The notes under the pieces are model-generated. The model saw only the letters and a program-made list of their open reading frames with translations, had not been told where the DNA came from and did no database searches. Source: Casuarina equisetifolia (taxonomy: Eukaryota; Streptophyta; Magnoliopsida; Fagales; Casuarinaceae). From it: a stretch of DNA of 64,000 nt. The stretch is from assembly GCA_028551475.1 (NCBI GenBank), contig CM052356.1:196001-260000 (forward strand), written 5' to 3'. Below, piece after piece: positions 10,713 to 24,800 of the stretch (within the stretch, counting starts at the first letter, position 1; the number at the start of each line of letters is the position of its first letter). Position numbers and translations under genes: made by a program.

Positions 10713-12627
10713 TATTCAAACACTTTAAATACAATCAATGTACTTCTCTCTTTCTTTCTTTCTTGCTTCCATATTCACATTACAAACGTCCACCTGTGCT
10801 TCCGACCTAAAATCCATCCTTTCCCAAGTACAGCTTTTCATGTCGGAAGAGTCAGAAAACATTTTCTTTCTAAAGTGGGTGAAACTGCCGACTTTCGGAT
10901 ATCTCCGTGAAAGTTAGATAACGAAATTGTTACGCAAAAAAGCCATCAGTCTGTAGACACAGCAGGATGCTTAAATGCCTCTGTTAGTCAAAGCACATCC
11001 ATCAAACAGAATGCGCCTTTGTCGGCTTAACCACTGCAGTTTTGTCTTCGCTCGGACAACCAACAAACAAGCTTCAAATTCCATGGACATTGAAGAAGCA
11101 ACCAGAAGCAGATACTTAAACAGCAAAAAAAGTCAACTTGTAGAAACAAAACGCTAGATTTTACAGAAAAGCCATTTTAAAGCCTTAAAAAATATTAAGC
11201 AGAGCAATTTGTCTTGTTATAAACGATTTTTAAAATTTTAATTTTTCTCATACTTACCAAAAACAGAAGACATTGTCCAACATAGTAAAAAGGCCGAGAC
11301 GACAATGGAAACCAGAAACCTAATCAGAGGACTTTGAGAACCTGATCGTGTTTCTCAGGGTAATGAATATTATCCCTGCTTCCTCACCAACCCTAGATAA
11401 GACGGTGGAATTCTAGTTCTCATTTATGTAATAGACATTGACTCTGAAAGAGAGACGGGGGGCATTTACTACGTAGCTTCGCAGTTCATATTTCACATTT
11501 CAGGCTTATTTGGACTAACTACTTCCTCCTACTCTGGTTGTTGGGTCGCTTTTGCCTTCCCTCCCATATGCTTCATGCCTCCATGCATTACACGACGTTG
11601 CTATTTGGATTTGTTTATGGAGTACCATTGGAGTAGCTACTGACGGACAGTACTTCTTCCGCCCCAAATCTCACTTTTTCTTCTCTCCTTTTGCGGTAGT
11701 CACCGAGGTCGGTTTGTGAGTTTCGAGGATATGGGCCGAAGCGTATCTATTGCTCTTTCTTCAAAGCAAGGTACAACGGCGGATGTGGGTCGGTGGTCTC
11801 TGTAGGGTGAAAACAACCGATCATCGTGTCCTCCTTTCCTTTTGATTTCTTGCACCAACATGTTTTTTTTGTTGTTAAAGAAATCAAAAAAGTCTTTCCG
11901 AAGTTGCTTGCGCGTCTTTGCCGTGTCCCACGCTTTCTGCCGCGTTCACTACTTTCTGCCCGCACTCTATTAAACTGAATATAAATCAAATCCTCTCGTT
12001 GACATATGGGGTGTCTATTAAACTGCCACCAGCTACTTTTGAAGTAGAAAGTAAACGTTTTAGCGTGATAGCAAAATCAAGATCTTAAGAAAGGTACTCT
12101 TTTTACTCATCAGTTTAAGTTTAAGTAAATTCTCGTGAGATTTTTTTTTTAATTTTTTTAATTTATTATTTTCTACATCTGGAGTACATTGAAATTTGGT
12201 ATGTCTCATAGATATCGATTTTATACATTGAAGAATATTTATTTTTACCAATTACTTTTTTGTTAAAAAGAATAGTGCTCCGTCAAAGGCGCTGAAATCT
12301 AATGAAAACACTTGGAATCTCTTTGTGAAGGATAAGTCATAATTAAACTTTGAACTCTTTTTAGGTCACTTCCCTTGCTCTCCATATTCTTCTTGTTGAA
12401 AGAGAGCTGGTGTATGAACCCGGTACTTTCGCTAGTATAAAATTGCAGCAACCTTGATGTCAATGAAGTGGTTTAAGACTGCAAGGACATATTAGACTCG
12501 GCTTTTGGAGCTACCCACTCAATTACTCTCAAACGGAACCCAGGTCCAAATTTGGATGCAAAATGCTCATGCTATGTCTGAAAAGATGAAAAGCGAAAAG
12601 CAAAGGACCTCATTAAAGGGGGCCTTT

Positions 12628-12628
<1 letters not shown>

Positions 12629-12680
<52 letters not shown>
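12629..12680. repeat. (AT)n microsatellite
   Basis: About 50 bases of uninterrupted AT dinucleotides in a gene-free region. Confidence 0.9.
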
Positions 12681-12684
<4 letters not shown>

Positions 12685-15510
12685 GTGATGTAGTTTAAAG
12701 AAGAAGCTTGTGGGGACCGCAGGCATGTTCAGGATGAAAAAGAAGAGGATAGGTCCCCTTCCAAACATGCACGCGTGGATCACATAGGAAAAAGATTAAA
12801 CACATAAACATGTGATTAAATGAATATGTCTAAACACATCAGCTTCGACTTTTTATTTTTATTTTTTCTTTTTGATAACATGGATTCATATGTATCAGAT
12901 AAGATTAGTTTCAAACTAAAAAAGGGATTTAAGAAATACTTAATTCCCATGACCTTTTGTCCATGTTTGCTCTTAGTTTAGAAGTGTGCGACACAGTTGG
13001 TCGAAGGTCTTCCATAGCTCCATATGACGGTAGTCCTGCTATTAAATTACATGGTTTTTTTTTCCCTGTATAAATATGGAAGTATAACTGATTAAATTTA
13101 AACATTCGATGACACTAATAAAGTCAATATGGATTGGTATAGTATTTTGACGGCAGGTTTTAAGCTTTTGAGCTAAAATAATACATATGATATTGATAGA
13201 CAGAAACTCAGATCTTCCATTTGAAGAGGTTGCTAGTCGATGTTGGGGTATACCTACTGAGGCGATATTGTGTTATTACTTGCAGAAGTATCTACTTGAA
13301 TTAAAAATTGGTTCCCTCGAGGCCCATTAAGAATACTATTCGAATAAACAAGCAATAAGCTCAAGCCGAAAGCATGATTTGAACTTGGCTCATACAAAGT
13401 TCGTACAAGAATTTCAAACAAAAAGTTAAAAAAAATTACTTCATATGGAACACGTTGGGAAGACATTTGAATTGGACAGCGAATTGTAAAGTCCATAGTG
13501 CATCATCAGAAGTGCTTGAAATAATGGGATAGAGTTACATTCAACCCCCCTTTGTTTGAAATGCTTGTATGCTGTTCTACCAGGATTCTAAAGTTGCCTG
13601 ACATTTTCCACAGAGCTCGAGGGTTCTTAAATGGCCATTAAGAGACAAGTGAAAGCAGAACTCAAGGAGCACATGTGAAATGAAAAACAGACGAGTGAAA
13701 TATCATTTCTCGGCATAGTTTCTCTGAGAAATACAAAATACAAGAATAATATGGGTGACGTGGAAAGCACGTTAGGCGGTCGATAGTGCTCTCAACAAAT
13801 GAAAAGGACAAAGATCACGATTCGAATCAAGTCTTCTAACTCTGTACGCAAAGTTTATAAGTCGTATGTTTATTTTTATTTTTATTTTTTTCCTTTTGTA
13901 CTTGTTGTTTTTTAAGGTGCCATGAGTTTTGTGTGATTTCTTAAACTATATTTACCTTGCTTTGCTTCTATTATTATTGTTGAGGACATGACAGTTCTGC
14001 AATAATTATCTTAAAAGTTTGGAATATACTTTTCGTACTCCCTTCCTGATTGAATACCAGACGATAAAACGCCATTATGTCCACAAATAATCTCAAAACA
14101 ATCACTTTCGGCATCCCCACATGACACAACAGGCCGTTGAAATACTGGGAAAACTCCTAGCATGTAGAACAGAGTGTCCCTTAAAGGCTTAAAGGCTCTG
14201 CAGAGTTTACTCTTATAATGCGTGTCCGCTTGACTTTTTGCCGCGGAGTTTGGTGGTGAGTACATTTCATTTTAGCATACTCTAAAGGAGATAAGTGTGT
14301 GCCTTTTCTGCGGTTGGAGGCTTGATGATTATGGAGAAGAGTTTCGCGCGTTCGGCCAGATAGTGGAGAGACGTAAGAGAGATGTGCAGACACACCAAAC
14401 GCATATGCAAATAAGAGAATCTCCCTATTTAGTGCGCTTTTTACATGTTTCTTTCATGCGGGATAACTCTTTTTTTGGAACTGTGAGTTACACTTTACGA
14501 CCATATGCAGCACAGGAATCTGTCACATGACGAAACACGCCATTTTAGCCTAACTTTAGCTTGGAGTACTGTTTTACACAGAGGACGCAGATGGTTTTTG
14601 ACAACAGAGTGCAGACCCCCCTCTCCATGGAAAGACGACAAAAAAAGATCGGAAACTAACTGGGCGTTTCTTCATTATTCGGGTGATAAAACGTTTGGGG
14701 AAGAACAAGTTTTGACTATATATTTGTTAGTAAGTGTACTTCTACTGAAAAGTCAATCAAAAGGAAAATATTCTTTTGTTTACATAGAAAATATTCTCAA
14801 ACAAGATTAAGTGATAATAGGGTTTTAGTCTCGTTACTCTTACTCTAAATTCGGGTATTACTTCTTATGCTTTAACTACAATATCTTTAAAAGTCAACTT
14901 AAAAATAAAATAATTTTTTTTCTATATGTAAATGATTATCAAATAAGATTTAAATAATATAAAATATTTATCACACCATAAAAGATACAATAATTCTTAA
15001 GTTTTATCTTTACTGAAGTAAAACTAAGCTGCAAAACACGGAGATATTGGACAGTCGTCTCTGCTCACTAATCTCTGTCCACTTCATTTTTGTCTTCCGG
15101 CCTCGCTGGCCATCTGTTATCGCCTCTTTTTTCATCATTCTTGTACACGAAGGAGGTTGCACTACGTTTCTCAGTGCTGCAACTTCAGTGGACAAGTTGA
15201 AAGGTTAATAGGAGCTACTACTTCTATAATGCTCATTATCTCCACCAGACACGCCCCACATTGGCCTGAAACATCAATTATCCCTTTGAAGTAACCCCTG
15301 GCAATGATTAATCAAAACAGGTTTAAGGTAGTGGGTATCTTAACCTTACGTATTCTCTGATGTATGTAGGCCTGAGACTCCGAAATTTTCATTTTTCCGG
15401 TTGTGTTTCAACATACGAAAGGTCACTTTCTGTTTTTATTAGGGTTATTATTAAGTTCAACGGTTAACGCGTCCTGGTCCCCCTTATTAAGGAGGAAAAT
15501 GACCTACAGC

Positions 15511-15650
15511 GCTTACGAAATCGCTGATGCATTACAACCAGTTTGATGGCGCTGCCTAATACTAAAAATTACTACCGACCCTTTACGAAATCGCTGGTGC
15601 ATTACAACCAGTTTGATTGCGTTGATTAATACCAAAAGTTACTACCGACC
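15511..15650. repeat. Two-copy 70-bp tandem repeat
   Basis: Units start at 15511 and 15581 and share TTACGAAATCGCT, GCATTACAACCAGTTTGAT and TTACTACCGACC. Several substitutions separate the copies. Confidence 0.85.
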
Positions 15651-16711
15651 ATTTATTTTATTCTCTTGGTGGTGGTTTAGGAAGAGGATTACGTGAAAGA
15701 AAAACCCATCGCATTCAGATACTACCCAGTTCCGTTATTTCGGGATTGGTTGAATTAGGACGCCGCGGATGTAGTTGCCTCCGGTATACCTTTTGACAAA
15801 ACTATTTTGACTTGGAATTTCTCTCTTATTTTGGGTTCGTCTTTTTATTTGAAAACTCGTTCAAACTTAAAACTTTTACTTTATCCACCCATGAACTAAA
15901 CTTCGTCTGCCTCTTCTCTTAAGACCCAACTACATGAGCTCTTGAAATATCTGGGCCGGTGATGAAATACCAGAGAAAATTGGCGTCTGGGAGTCATCAA
16001 GAATATTCAAAAAAAGGCAAAGTAGTAGTTAAATCTGAACATAAAGCTGTGTTTGAAAGATTGGTCAGAAAATGTGTTCTAAAGTTAGCTAAAAAGACTC
16101 AAAAATCGGGGAGGAAGTATTAACATATTAAGCACCACATTCGATTAGTTTAGCGAGCCACCAAACTTGTAAGATAAGAAAATGGTCTCCGTCTTCCTGT
16201 TGTATATAAACCGGATAACTCCATGACTATTCAATAGAAATCTGGGAGTGTTACGTGGTCGTCTTATGAAATTCAACAATCAAATTTGTAAATACGAGTA
16301 TTCATTCGCCGGGGTTTTCCGTACAGGGCACGAAAAGTCTTACGGGAATTTAATACAGAAATCAATATAAGAGTTTGATTGACCAGTGCGTGGACCCCAA
16401 GGCAGGGTCCATAGTTGTCAACCTATCAGCAGCGTGGGACGCCTGCAGTGAACGTTCCGGTCAAATGGGTGGCACCATTACGCTGCTGGGGCAGACTTTT
16501 ATGAACGTAAAAAACACCATCACATGCCGTTCCAAGTCGAAGCGAACCGGTCTAGTTATAAAATTAACCATTAAAGCGGAAAGGAACAGGTCAACCGGCA
16601 TTACTCTCTATTACCCCTCGTATTTATGGGTTTCTCAAAAGTTTGGTTCCTTTGTTGCGGTTGTGGTTTGTAATAATTGAGAGATCGAAGGGTATTTTGC
16701 AACATGGCCCT

Positions 16712-16720
16712 CTATATAAG
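16712..16720 (+). promoter_or_regulatory. TATA box of the phospholipase A1 gene
   Basis: CTATATAAG lies about 105 bases upstream of the chosen ATG at 16823, a normal plant distance. Its position argues that the longer open frame starting at 16643 is not the true start, because that ATG precedes the TATA box. Confidence 0.6.
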
Positions 16721-16822
16721 GATGTGCTGATCCGTTCCATTCCAGTTGGTTTCGGCCTTAGAGTTCAACATCCTCCTCCCCCTTGGTCTCTAACTGACCG
16801 CTTCTCTCTCTCCTACACGAAG

Positions 16823-18397
16823 ATGGCTTCCACGCTTCCTGCTAACAACATCCGCCTCTTTCAGACCAGACAACACAGCTTCAAATCTCAAAAGTCTCCG
16901 TTAAATCCTTCATTACGGCCACTAGCTTCTTCTTCTTGTTCGTCGCAGTCTCTAAAACTGGAAACGTCGACCCAGAGGACACGGTTACATATGGCCAACC
17001 TCGATAAGCTTCTACAGAAGACAGCCCCACTGGAGCAGCAACCAGTTGCGAAGGACGCCAATAAGGGTAAAGGGCCGCTGGAGGGGCTCAACTTAGCCAG
17101 ACTAAAGTGGCCGGAAATGAAGGCGGCCGAGGAAATGTCCCCTCGACACCTCAACCGCCTACAACGCCTCCTGTCAATGACGGCGGAATACTCCCCGAGA
17201 AACAATCTTGCCAGCAAATGGCGCGAGTACCATGGCAGCGATAATTGGAAAGGTCTTTTGGACCCGCTCGACGAGAACCTTCGCCGAGAAGTGGTTAGGT
17301 ACGGCGAGTTCATCCAAGCCGCCTACCATTCCTTCCATTCTAACCCGGCCATGTCGACTCAGGAGCCTCCCGCCCCCCGTCATGTGGCGCTTCCTGACCG
17401 GTCGTACAGAGTAACCAAGAGTCTCTACGCCACCTCGTCTATTGGTTTGCCCGGCTGGGTCGACGACGTGGCTCCGGACCTAGGATGGATGACCCAGCGG
17501 TCGAGCTGGATCGGGTATGTGGCGGTCTGCGACGACCCGAGAGAGATTCAGCGGATGGGGCGGAGGGACATCATCATCGCCCTCCGTGGAACCTCCACGT
17601 GTCTAGAGTGGGCCGAGAATATGCGAGCCCAGGTTGTTGATATGCCGACACAACATGGAAGCCCGACCGACAGCCAACCCAAAGTGGAATGCGGGTTCCT
17701 GAGCCTGTACCAGACTCCCGGAGCTCAGGTCCCAAGCCTAGCCCAGTCCGTCGTGGAAGAGGTGCGACGGCTCATGGAATTGTACAAGGGTGAGAATCTT
17801 AGCATCACCGTCACAGGCCACAGCCTTGGCGCGGCCTTGGCTTTACTGGTCGCAGACGATATCAGTACATGTGCCCCGGACGTACCACCGGTCGCAGTTT
17901 TCTCCTTCGGTGGACCTCGTGTGGGCAACAGAGCTTTTGCCGACCGTATCAACGACAACAACGTTAAAGTTCTACGGATTGTGAACTCCCAAGACGTGAT
18001 CACCAGGGTCCCCGCGACGTTTGTGAGCGAGGAACTTGACCAAAAACTGAGAAACACGAGGGTCGGAGGGGTCCTTGACATGCTCGACAGAAACATGCCG
18101 TTGGCTTATTCCCACGTCGGGACCGAACTACGCGTTGACACAAAAATGTCACCGTACTTGAAACCCGATGCAGATATGGCTTGCTGCCATGACTTGGAGG
18201 CTTACTTGCACTTGGTGGACGGGTTCTCGGCATCCAATTCTCCCTTCAGATCAAACGCTAAGAGAAGTCTAGTGAGACTGCTTCAGGACCAGAGATCTAA
18301 TGTCAAGAAACTATACATTAGCAAGGCCAAATCCTTGACTTTGAAACTTGAAACGGAGCGACTGCCCATGTCCCCCTGTTTGCCTAGTCCATCTTAA
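16823..18397 (+). CDS. PLA1: Chloroplastic phospholipase A1, class I gamma-like (DAD1-like lipase)
   Basis: Intronless gene for 524 residues. Residues 1 to about 55 are rich in Ser/Thr/Arg/Lys and poor in acidic residues, as in a plastid transit peptide. The body is a class-3 (alpha/beta hydrolase) lipase: a conserved [20 protein letters not shown] (131-150), RGTSTCLEW (255-263), the nucleophile elbow GHSLG with Ser334, then Asp391 in [10 protein letters not shown] and His456 in [15 protein letters not shown]. These three fit the Ser-Asp-His triad. Length and motifs match plant PLA1-I gamma enzymes, which release sn-1 fatty acids from plastid lipids such as phosphatidylcholine and galactolipids and can feed jasmonate synthesis. 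The start was chosen at MASTLPANN because the in-frame upstream ATG lies before a good TATA box and its extension has no family similarity. The coding region is more GC-rich than its flanks. No defects are seen. Confidence 0.93.
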   Translation: MASTLPANNIRLFQTRQHSFKSQKSPLNPSLRPLASSSCSSQSLKLETSTQRTRLHMANLDKLLQKTAPLEQQPVAKDANKGKGPLEGLNLARLKWPEMKAAEEMSPRHLNRLQRLLSMTAEYSPRNNLASKWREYHGSDNWKGLLDPLDENLRREVVRYGEFIQAAYHSFHSNPAMSTQEPPAPRHVALPDRSYRVTKSLYATSSIGLPGWVDDVAPDLGWMTQRSSWIGYVAVCDDPREIQRMGRRDIIIALRGTSTCLEWAENMRAQVVDMPTQHGSPTDSQPKVECGFLSLYQTPGAQVPSLAQSVVEEVRRLMELYKGENLSITVTGHSLGAALALLVADDISTCAPDVPPVAVFSFGGPRVGNRAFADRINDNNVKVLRIVNSQDVITRVPATFVSEELDQKLRNTRVGGVLDMLDRNMPLAYSHVGTELRVDTKMSPYLKPDADMACCHDLEAYLHLVDGFSASNSPFRSNAKRSLVRLLQDQRSNVKKLYISKAKSLTLKLETERLPMSPCLPSPS

Positions 18398-21300
18398 TGC
18401 TGCTTAACAACTGTAAAATGGTACATAGTTCTGCGAGAAAACTTGAAGAAAGATTGTCCATGTTCTATACTTACACGATTGTCCATCCATTCCTCAACTT
18501 CCTCTTTTGCAATGCATATTCACACAGATCAGCCAAGTTAACTCAATAAACTGAGAGCTTCCCGTACTAATATAATCCAGTCGCATTATTAATTATCATC
18601 GACGTGAAACTCAAAAAAGTTTACAAATATATTCAACAGTGAAGCACAGAAAAAAGTGATAATAGTAACATAAAACAATGGACTGCCACAGAAAGAGTGA
18701 AATTGGAGTTCGATAGATTTTAGCCACGAAATAATAATGGCTTTTTCCATCTAATGGTTCCTGTCTCCTCATGTAATCGTCATGAATAGTGCTTTTGTGT
18801 TATTGTTGTGGGACAAACTTACCCACCAACCCAAACCAACCAAAACCAACCCTAGACAGAAAAGCGTTCACGCTTTTCATCCTGTGTACCAACCTCGTTC
18901 AAACGACACGAAAAAGAGATAGACTCCTTCAAAACACTCTTAGCTGTTATCTTTCTGTTTTACCCTTTCACACCTCCACCACGAATTACGAAAGCGTCGT
19001 TTATCATAATATTTAAGGCAAATTACGAAAGCGTTGTTTGTGAAGGCAAGACCTTTTCCTTCTACGTACAAGGATGTCGGTGTTTTTTGTCTGCCCCAGA
19101 GATAGATACCACTGATTCTCAAAAAATTTCAGTACATTATCCATCAGGTTTCTACTTCCTTTCTCCTTGGTTGGACCTTCCTCGGGAAAATGGAAATTTC
19201 TTGAAGTGGTTCTCCTCCCTTAGTTCTTTTAAGGTCAAGGTCGCTATTTAATAAATGTTTCCCTAATATATAACGCCAAGGAGTAATGCTTCAAGAATTA
19301 CTCGTTTTAATTTCTTTATCCTTATTTATCTTTAATTTAATCTTGAGCATGTCTTCCGGTTCTTCTCGTCTATGTCCCTCAAAAGGATACACATTTTCAT
19401 GCGTACAATGAGAAGCCGTGTTTTGCGTAGTAGTTTCAGTTTCTTATGTAATACGATGCGGTTGGATAAACTGGGACCATCTTCTTTTTAGTCTAACGTG
19501 ATGAGCACGAACATATGTAAAGGTTTCAAATTTCGAACTTTATAATCTAATCCTAAACTAAACTAAGTCGCAGATCATGAATCTATCTTTGCAGAGCTCT
19601 TTAATTGGCCAACTCAGGATATCATTACAACTAATAAAATCCTAGGAAACTAGGCTTAACTGGGCACGTATCATTATAACTAAGCAGTGTATATTATCCA
19701 GAAAAATGGCTACGAACTTCACAGAAGCTTACAACATAGTTACAAATATGGTTACATAATATAAATCTTAGAAGCAAAAACAAAAAACGTCATTTAGTAA
19801 TCAGCTAACGCGTTTCGTGGTTAGGTTCTATTGTTTTTGTTTTTGTTTTTGTTTTTGTTTTTGTTTTTGTTTTTTAATTCCTCCTACCCGTTTTGAAGTT
19901 TATTCTTAGTTATTGGAAGAAAACAATTAGAAAGAAACAACATTTTCCCTATAAATTGGTTAAAATAACACAAAGGTAAAAGCATAAGAAACAGTCCGTG
20001 GAACTAATCAAAGCGTAAAGTTTAATTCACTACCTTGTTCCACTTTTTATAATTTGACTTCAACAACCTTGTCTACTTTCTTATCTTTCACAAAGCTTGG
20101 CACATAAGGAATACAATCACAGTTGTTCAGGATGTGGGGTTCCCAGAATGTACTTTTTTCTTTCTGACTTTGAAAGGTTTTTAGTCGTAATTTATTTGAG
20201 CTTGAAATTCTTCGTTTGGCTGTTTAAGTTAGCGAGCAATAAGAATAATCAACACTGTTGAACGGAAAGTTATTCATCTCGTTTGCCGCTTCATGTAATC
20301 CACTAAATTTTTTGAACAGTTTTCCTGCATGAATCCAAAAGTTAATGACAAAATCAAGTTATTGGAGATCATAAGAAGCGTACCGAAAAGATACTAAATA
20401 ATAAATTTTTAATTCATAAGTTAAGTTTTGGATTCAACTTCTAAATTTTTTAATATGATATCAAAACTTAAGTTACATTTCATTGAAACTTTATTTTGCA
20501 CCAGTAATTGATGCTTGATTTTGTAACCTTATTAAGGCCACATTTTATTTCTCCTTTAGATATATATTTTGAGATTGGACCCTATTTATTTAATATGTTA
20601 AATGAGCAAGTCAAGCCGGGGTTCTTCCCCTAGTTGGATTTTTCGCACTTAGCTATGGCCTTTCAACGAAGGCATGTTAAGACTTTGTCTCACATTGGTC
20701 ACTAATGCTTGATTATGTGACCTTATTAAGGCTAGGTGGCATTCAATTATTTAACACACCTTACTCAAACTCATTAGTCGTTAGAATTAGTACCATCATA
20801 ATCAACCTCTTTGTAAGTAAGAGATTTGGAGACCATGGGTTTTACATGGAACATATAAGGGATGTAAAATTTATATTAAAGAATAATTATTTAATTTTTG
20901 AGCTAATATTTAGGTTAAGACAAGTTTAGGCTAATGGATAAGAAATAATTGATATTTCTTTCTTGAAGAACACTCGAGGTCAAGAGTCAAAACCTGCCGG
21001 TGAAAAAGGGAAAAATAAAGAGAGAGTTTGAAACGAAACCTCGCAAGCATATACAACTAATTCAAAGGAATTAAAAAAAAAAAGGGAAAAAGAAAAGAAA
21101 AAGAGTATACTTTTCTCGTTAGGTAACCTAACGACTATATCTCCGACTCTCCGACTCGGTGGCTTTTGGAACGGAAATACCAGAATCTTCCCGGCTCCTT
21201 CCGGTAAGCATCCTCATCTACGCATGTACTTACGTCTGCGCACGAGTGCCAGTCGTTGTCTTAGTTTTTGTTATGACTCAATTGTCTGTTCAACCATGTA

Positions 21301-21836
21301 AAAGAGAAGAAAAGAGATCTTTTCCTTCGGGTTCAAGTCTATCACTGAATTTAATACTTCCAAAATTGATTTATGCGGGTATTGTTCAAATTTGATTCGC
21401 TAATTGTGAGAAAGTAGTGGCGTCATTTATATTATTGCGATTTTGATGCTCGGGAACAGCTCTTGTGTGTTGAAGTTTTCTTTGGATGCTTGGATACGAT
21501 GTGTCAATGTTGCAGTCAAAGTCCTAACTGACCCTACCTGGTTGATATCTATCAATGTCGTAGTATCAGGTCCCAAGAAGATATCCGGATTGTTGTTACT
21601 TGGATTATCTATTGGCTAATATTGTATATGATATTATAGTTTTTTTGTTACTGATACTCGGTGATTGATAAGTATCAACTTAGAATTATTGGGTCTTTGT
21701 AGGATATCCTAATTACTGTTATTATTAGGATTGTATATTGGCAAATATTGCTTATAAGAGTTTGAGAAAATATATAGATGGTGTTATGCTGGTTAAGCAT
21801 CCAGCAACTCAATCTCAACTTAGTCTCTTGTTGCAG
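18398..21836. other. Intergenic stretch between phospholipase and VRN2-like genes
   Basis: No gene is recognised. It holds a (GTTTTT)n repeat at 19831-19876 and a related short sequence (GCTTGATT...CCTTATTAAGGC) near 20511 and 20707 that looks like a dispersed repeat. The part after about 21100 probably includes the promoter and 5' leader exon(s) of the VRN2-like gene. Confidence 0.45.
19831..19876. repeat. (GTTTTT)n hexanucleotide microsatellite
   Basis: Seven or so consecutive GTTTTT units on the plus strand in intergenic DNA. Confidence 0.9.
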
Positions 21837-21879
21837 GCCAAGAATCCTGATTTCTGTTGCATTTGGAAGCAAAAACAAG

Positions 21880-24800
21880 ATGTGCCGTCAAAATTCCTGT
21901 GTCCATTTGTCTGTAGAAGAGGCAACTGCAGCCGAAGAGAGTCTCCTAATATATTGCAAGCCTGTTGAGCTGTACAATATTCTTCGCCGCCGTGCCTTAC
22001 ACAATGTACTTTCTGGCATTTCCTTGTGGAGTCTGTGCCTCTCATTTTTAACTAATTTATGTTGTTCAAGACTGTCTAGTCTGGGCCATTACATTGTTTG
22101 AATACATGATTTTCTGCATTTCTTGTGTACCTTGAGTACTGAAACACTATAGATATGTCCTTCTAGGAAATTTGAGAGTAAATCATTTTGATGTCAGGGT
22201 TCAAACTTATCCATCACATGTTGAGTGCTGACCTGTGAATGCCCCTCACATGTTGGCACCTTTGCTCACGATTGTTTGGGTTCTCAAATTCTAGGTCTCC
22301 TCTTTTGAAAGCCATCCTTCTATCCTTTTTCCCTTCTAATGCAATTTCTTTGTTGTAGCCTTCATTTCTTCGAAGATGTTTGCATTACAAAATACAATCA
22401 AAGCAAAGGCGGAGGTATGAGTTCCACTACATCTAATCTTTCTTGCTAGCATTATTGTAGTTTATTAGAGAAAAACCTGTGAACATCTTTATTTCAATTT
22501 TTGTAAATCTTTGAAGGCTGTTGATTTTTTTCCCCCTTTTTGGTAAAATTGTTTACTCAAACAGCAGATCATCAAGTGTATGTGCCTTATAAGTCAGGCT
22601 TTCCACTACCTCTTCCGTTGATATGTGTCAGCCTGGGTAAATGAACATACTGTGTGTCAGCCTGGATAAATGAACATCCTGGCACTAGAAAAGAAGGTTA
22701 AAGTGATATTTTTCCTTAAGAAAGGGGTAGAAAGGAAAAAGTTGGAAGACTAGCAATGAGTTAACCCACTTAACTTGGTGGAACGTTTTCACTAGGAGTG
22801 AATAGTCTAGGTGACCCATTTTCAGTGCTGGAGCAAGATTGAGTAGTGAGGTAACAGTGCCATATCACCTAGTCACAGAATATCTGACGGGTGCATTGCC
22901 TCTGGTGTCTCGGGAAATTTCTAACTAATAACAATTTGCCTTTGGTGATATATATTATGAATGGATGAATTTGGTGTACGTGGCACAACAGTAATATCAG
23001 TATCTGCTTAATTATGATTATGAGGCACTAATAATCAAATTGACTTGATCTAGGGGCTAGAAGTACAACTTTTGATCCTTGAGTGCTTTGTATAAAATCC
23101 AACAAGCTATTTTCCTTTTTTTAATTGACAAATAACCTGAAACAGACAAGAAGACAGACAAATCTGTTTTCTCATCAATGTGAGATAGAAATCTGCACTC
23201 TGTTAAAGGAACTAGAACTCGAGAGCAGATTTTTCTCTAAATGCACAAATTGGTTATCTAGTTCATGGCTGGTGTGTGTGGATGCAGGATATTGTAGTTG
23301 TCCAGTGACAATATTTGTTTTGTGGTGCTTTCTACTAATAAATGTGCTGAAAATTCTTACTAAATACAGTTGGCAGTGTTTCCTACCATCAAAGTGATTG
23401 TGACTGATATAAAACGACTATTTAACTGAAGTCCTTAAGCGAATGACAGTAGGAGGGTTGTCTCTTTTATGGAAAATGGTTTGAATAAGTTCTTCAGGCG
23501 GTATACCAGATGCTGCAGTGGGTGACAGATTGCTGAATTTTTGAAACAAAGATCAGTAGATCTGTTGAGACCTGGCAGCGAAATGACTCATTGCTGGTTA
23601 ACGTATGTACTCTTTTTAACAGTGTAGTTGTGTGCGCACCACAGAGTGTAAGTAAAATTTGAAGGTTCAGAAAACAAATAATCATCCAAGCTTCTTTGAC
23701 CACCCAATCATAAAATTCTGCAGTATAACCTCAGTCAGTAAAGCTTGGGCTGGTCTTGATGTAAGTTAATGCCACAATGCTTTAGCACAGAACCAACTCA
23801 ATTTAGGACAATAGCCAAAAACCAGAAAATTAATCTTGAAAACAAACAATCAATCAATAACATGCATCCATGAGCATTTCATTTTATATATGTAAAGGTA
23901 ACTACATAACCAAAGATAACTACAAGATTCCTTGGTCAATTCCAAACCCCAAGGAATCATGTAGAACTGAAAAAAACAGGGAGAAAAGACCGTTGTGATT
24001 TGGAAAATCTTAACCACTGAGAGTAAAGATCCTCATGCTATTGAAATACCTATTTGTGCTAAAAGTATTTTCCTTTCCAAACAAATCTAACGTATCTCTT
24101 GTTTCTTTGTTCACTGAAACAGTTATTTAATATCTTTGGCTATTTTTTCTTATCTAGGTTGAAGCCTGGAATTGTAATTTTCAACTATAGGGACTCTAAC
24201 AACATGCTACGGAAGACTGAAGGTAATATGAATTTTCTTTCTCACTGAAGCATTCTACATCTTATGTAAATCATCAAAGGACACTAATTTCTAAACTAAC
24301 ATATTCTGTACATAATTGGTTCTTTTGTATGGTAGTTTTCGCTCATAGTACATTAACCTCCACAACACATCAACTCTGAGAGGTTCAGACTAGTGGGTGG
24401 TTGTTCTGCTAATAGGGAAATAGGATGCTACATTTAGATTTATTGTGGATGGTTCATTTGAATTGATTGACTAATGCTACAGTAATAATGCATGATAGTC
24501 ATAATTGCAATTATATGCCCATCTATATCCTTACCACGTTCTACTAATTCTTTTTCGCCTCAATGGTTGTACTCAAGGAAACCTGGGATATAATGTCTTA
24601 CTGTGATAATAATTGTAGCAATTGAACTGGGCAAATCAAGTTGAAAATCTTGAAATGGTGATTTGGGGTGTTTCTCTTAGTGTCTCACTAGTTGTATATC
24701 ATTGGTTGTGATAATATTTCCGTACTCATTTGAATAGCTTGATAATTAATCAAAGCTAGATCGTCAATAGTGTACCAAAGGTGTCTCTAGTAATTTAACT

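Larger units (their letters stand above)
8976..16710. other. Long stretch without a recognised gene
   Basis: No domain-bearing frame was found on either strand over 7.7 kb. The sequence is AT-rich with two long (AT)n tracts (10655-10697 and 12629-12680), a two-copy 70-bp tandem repeat (15511-15650) and short T-rich runs. The last few hundred bases are probably the promoter region of the phospholipase gene. Confidence 0.5.

Noticed and set aside
16643-16822. 60-residue N-terminal extension of the phospholipase frame
   Set aside because: The upstream ATG precedes the TATA box, and the extension has no transit-peptide or family character.
16888-17313. 141-residue open frame antisense to the phospholipase gene
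   Set aside because: It lies wholly within a strong coding exon on the other strand and has no domain; it is a by-product of GC-rich codon use.
22624-22679. Short direct repeat GTGTCAGCCTGG(G/A)TAAATGAACAT, considered as array DNA
   Set aside because: Only two copies with no spacers, in a plant intron; a CRISPR array is not credible.
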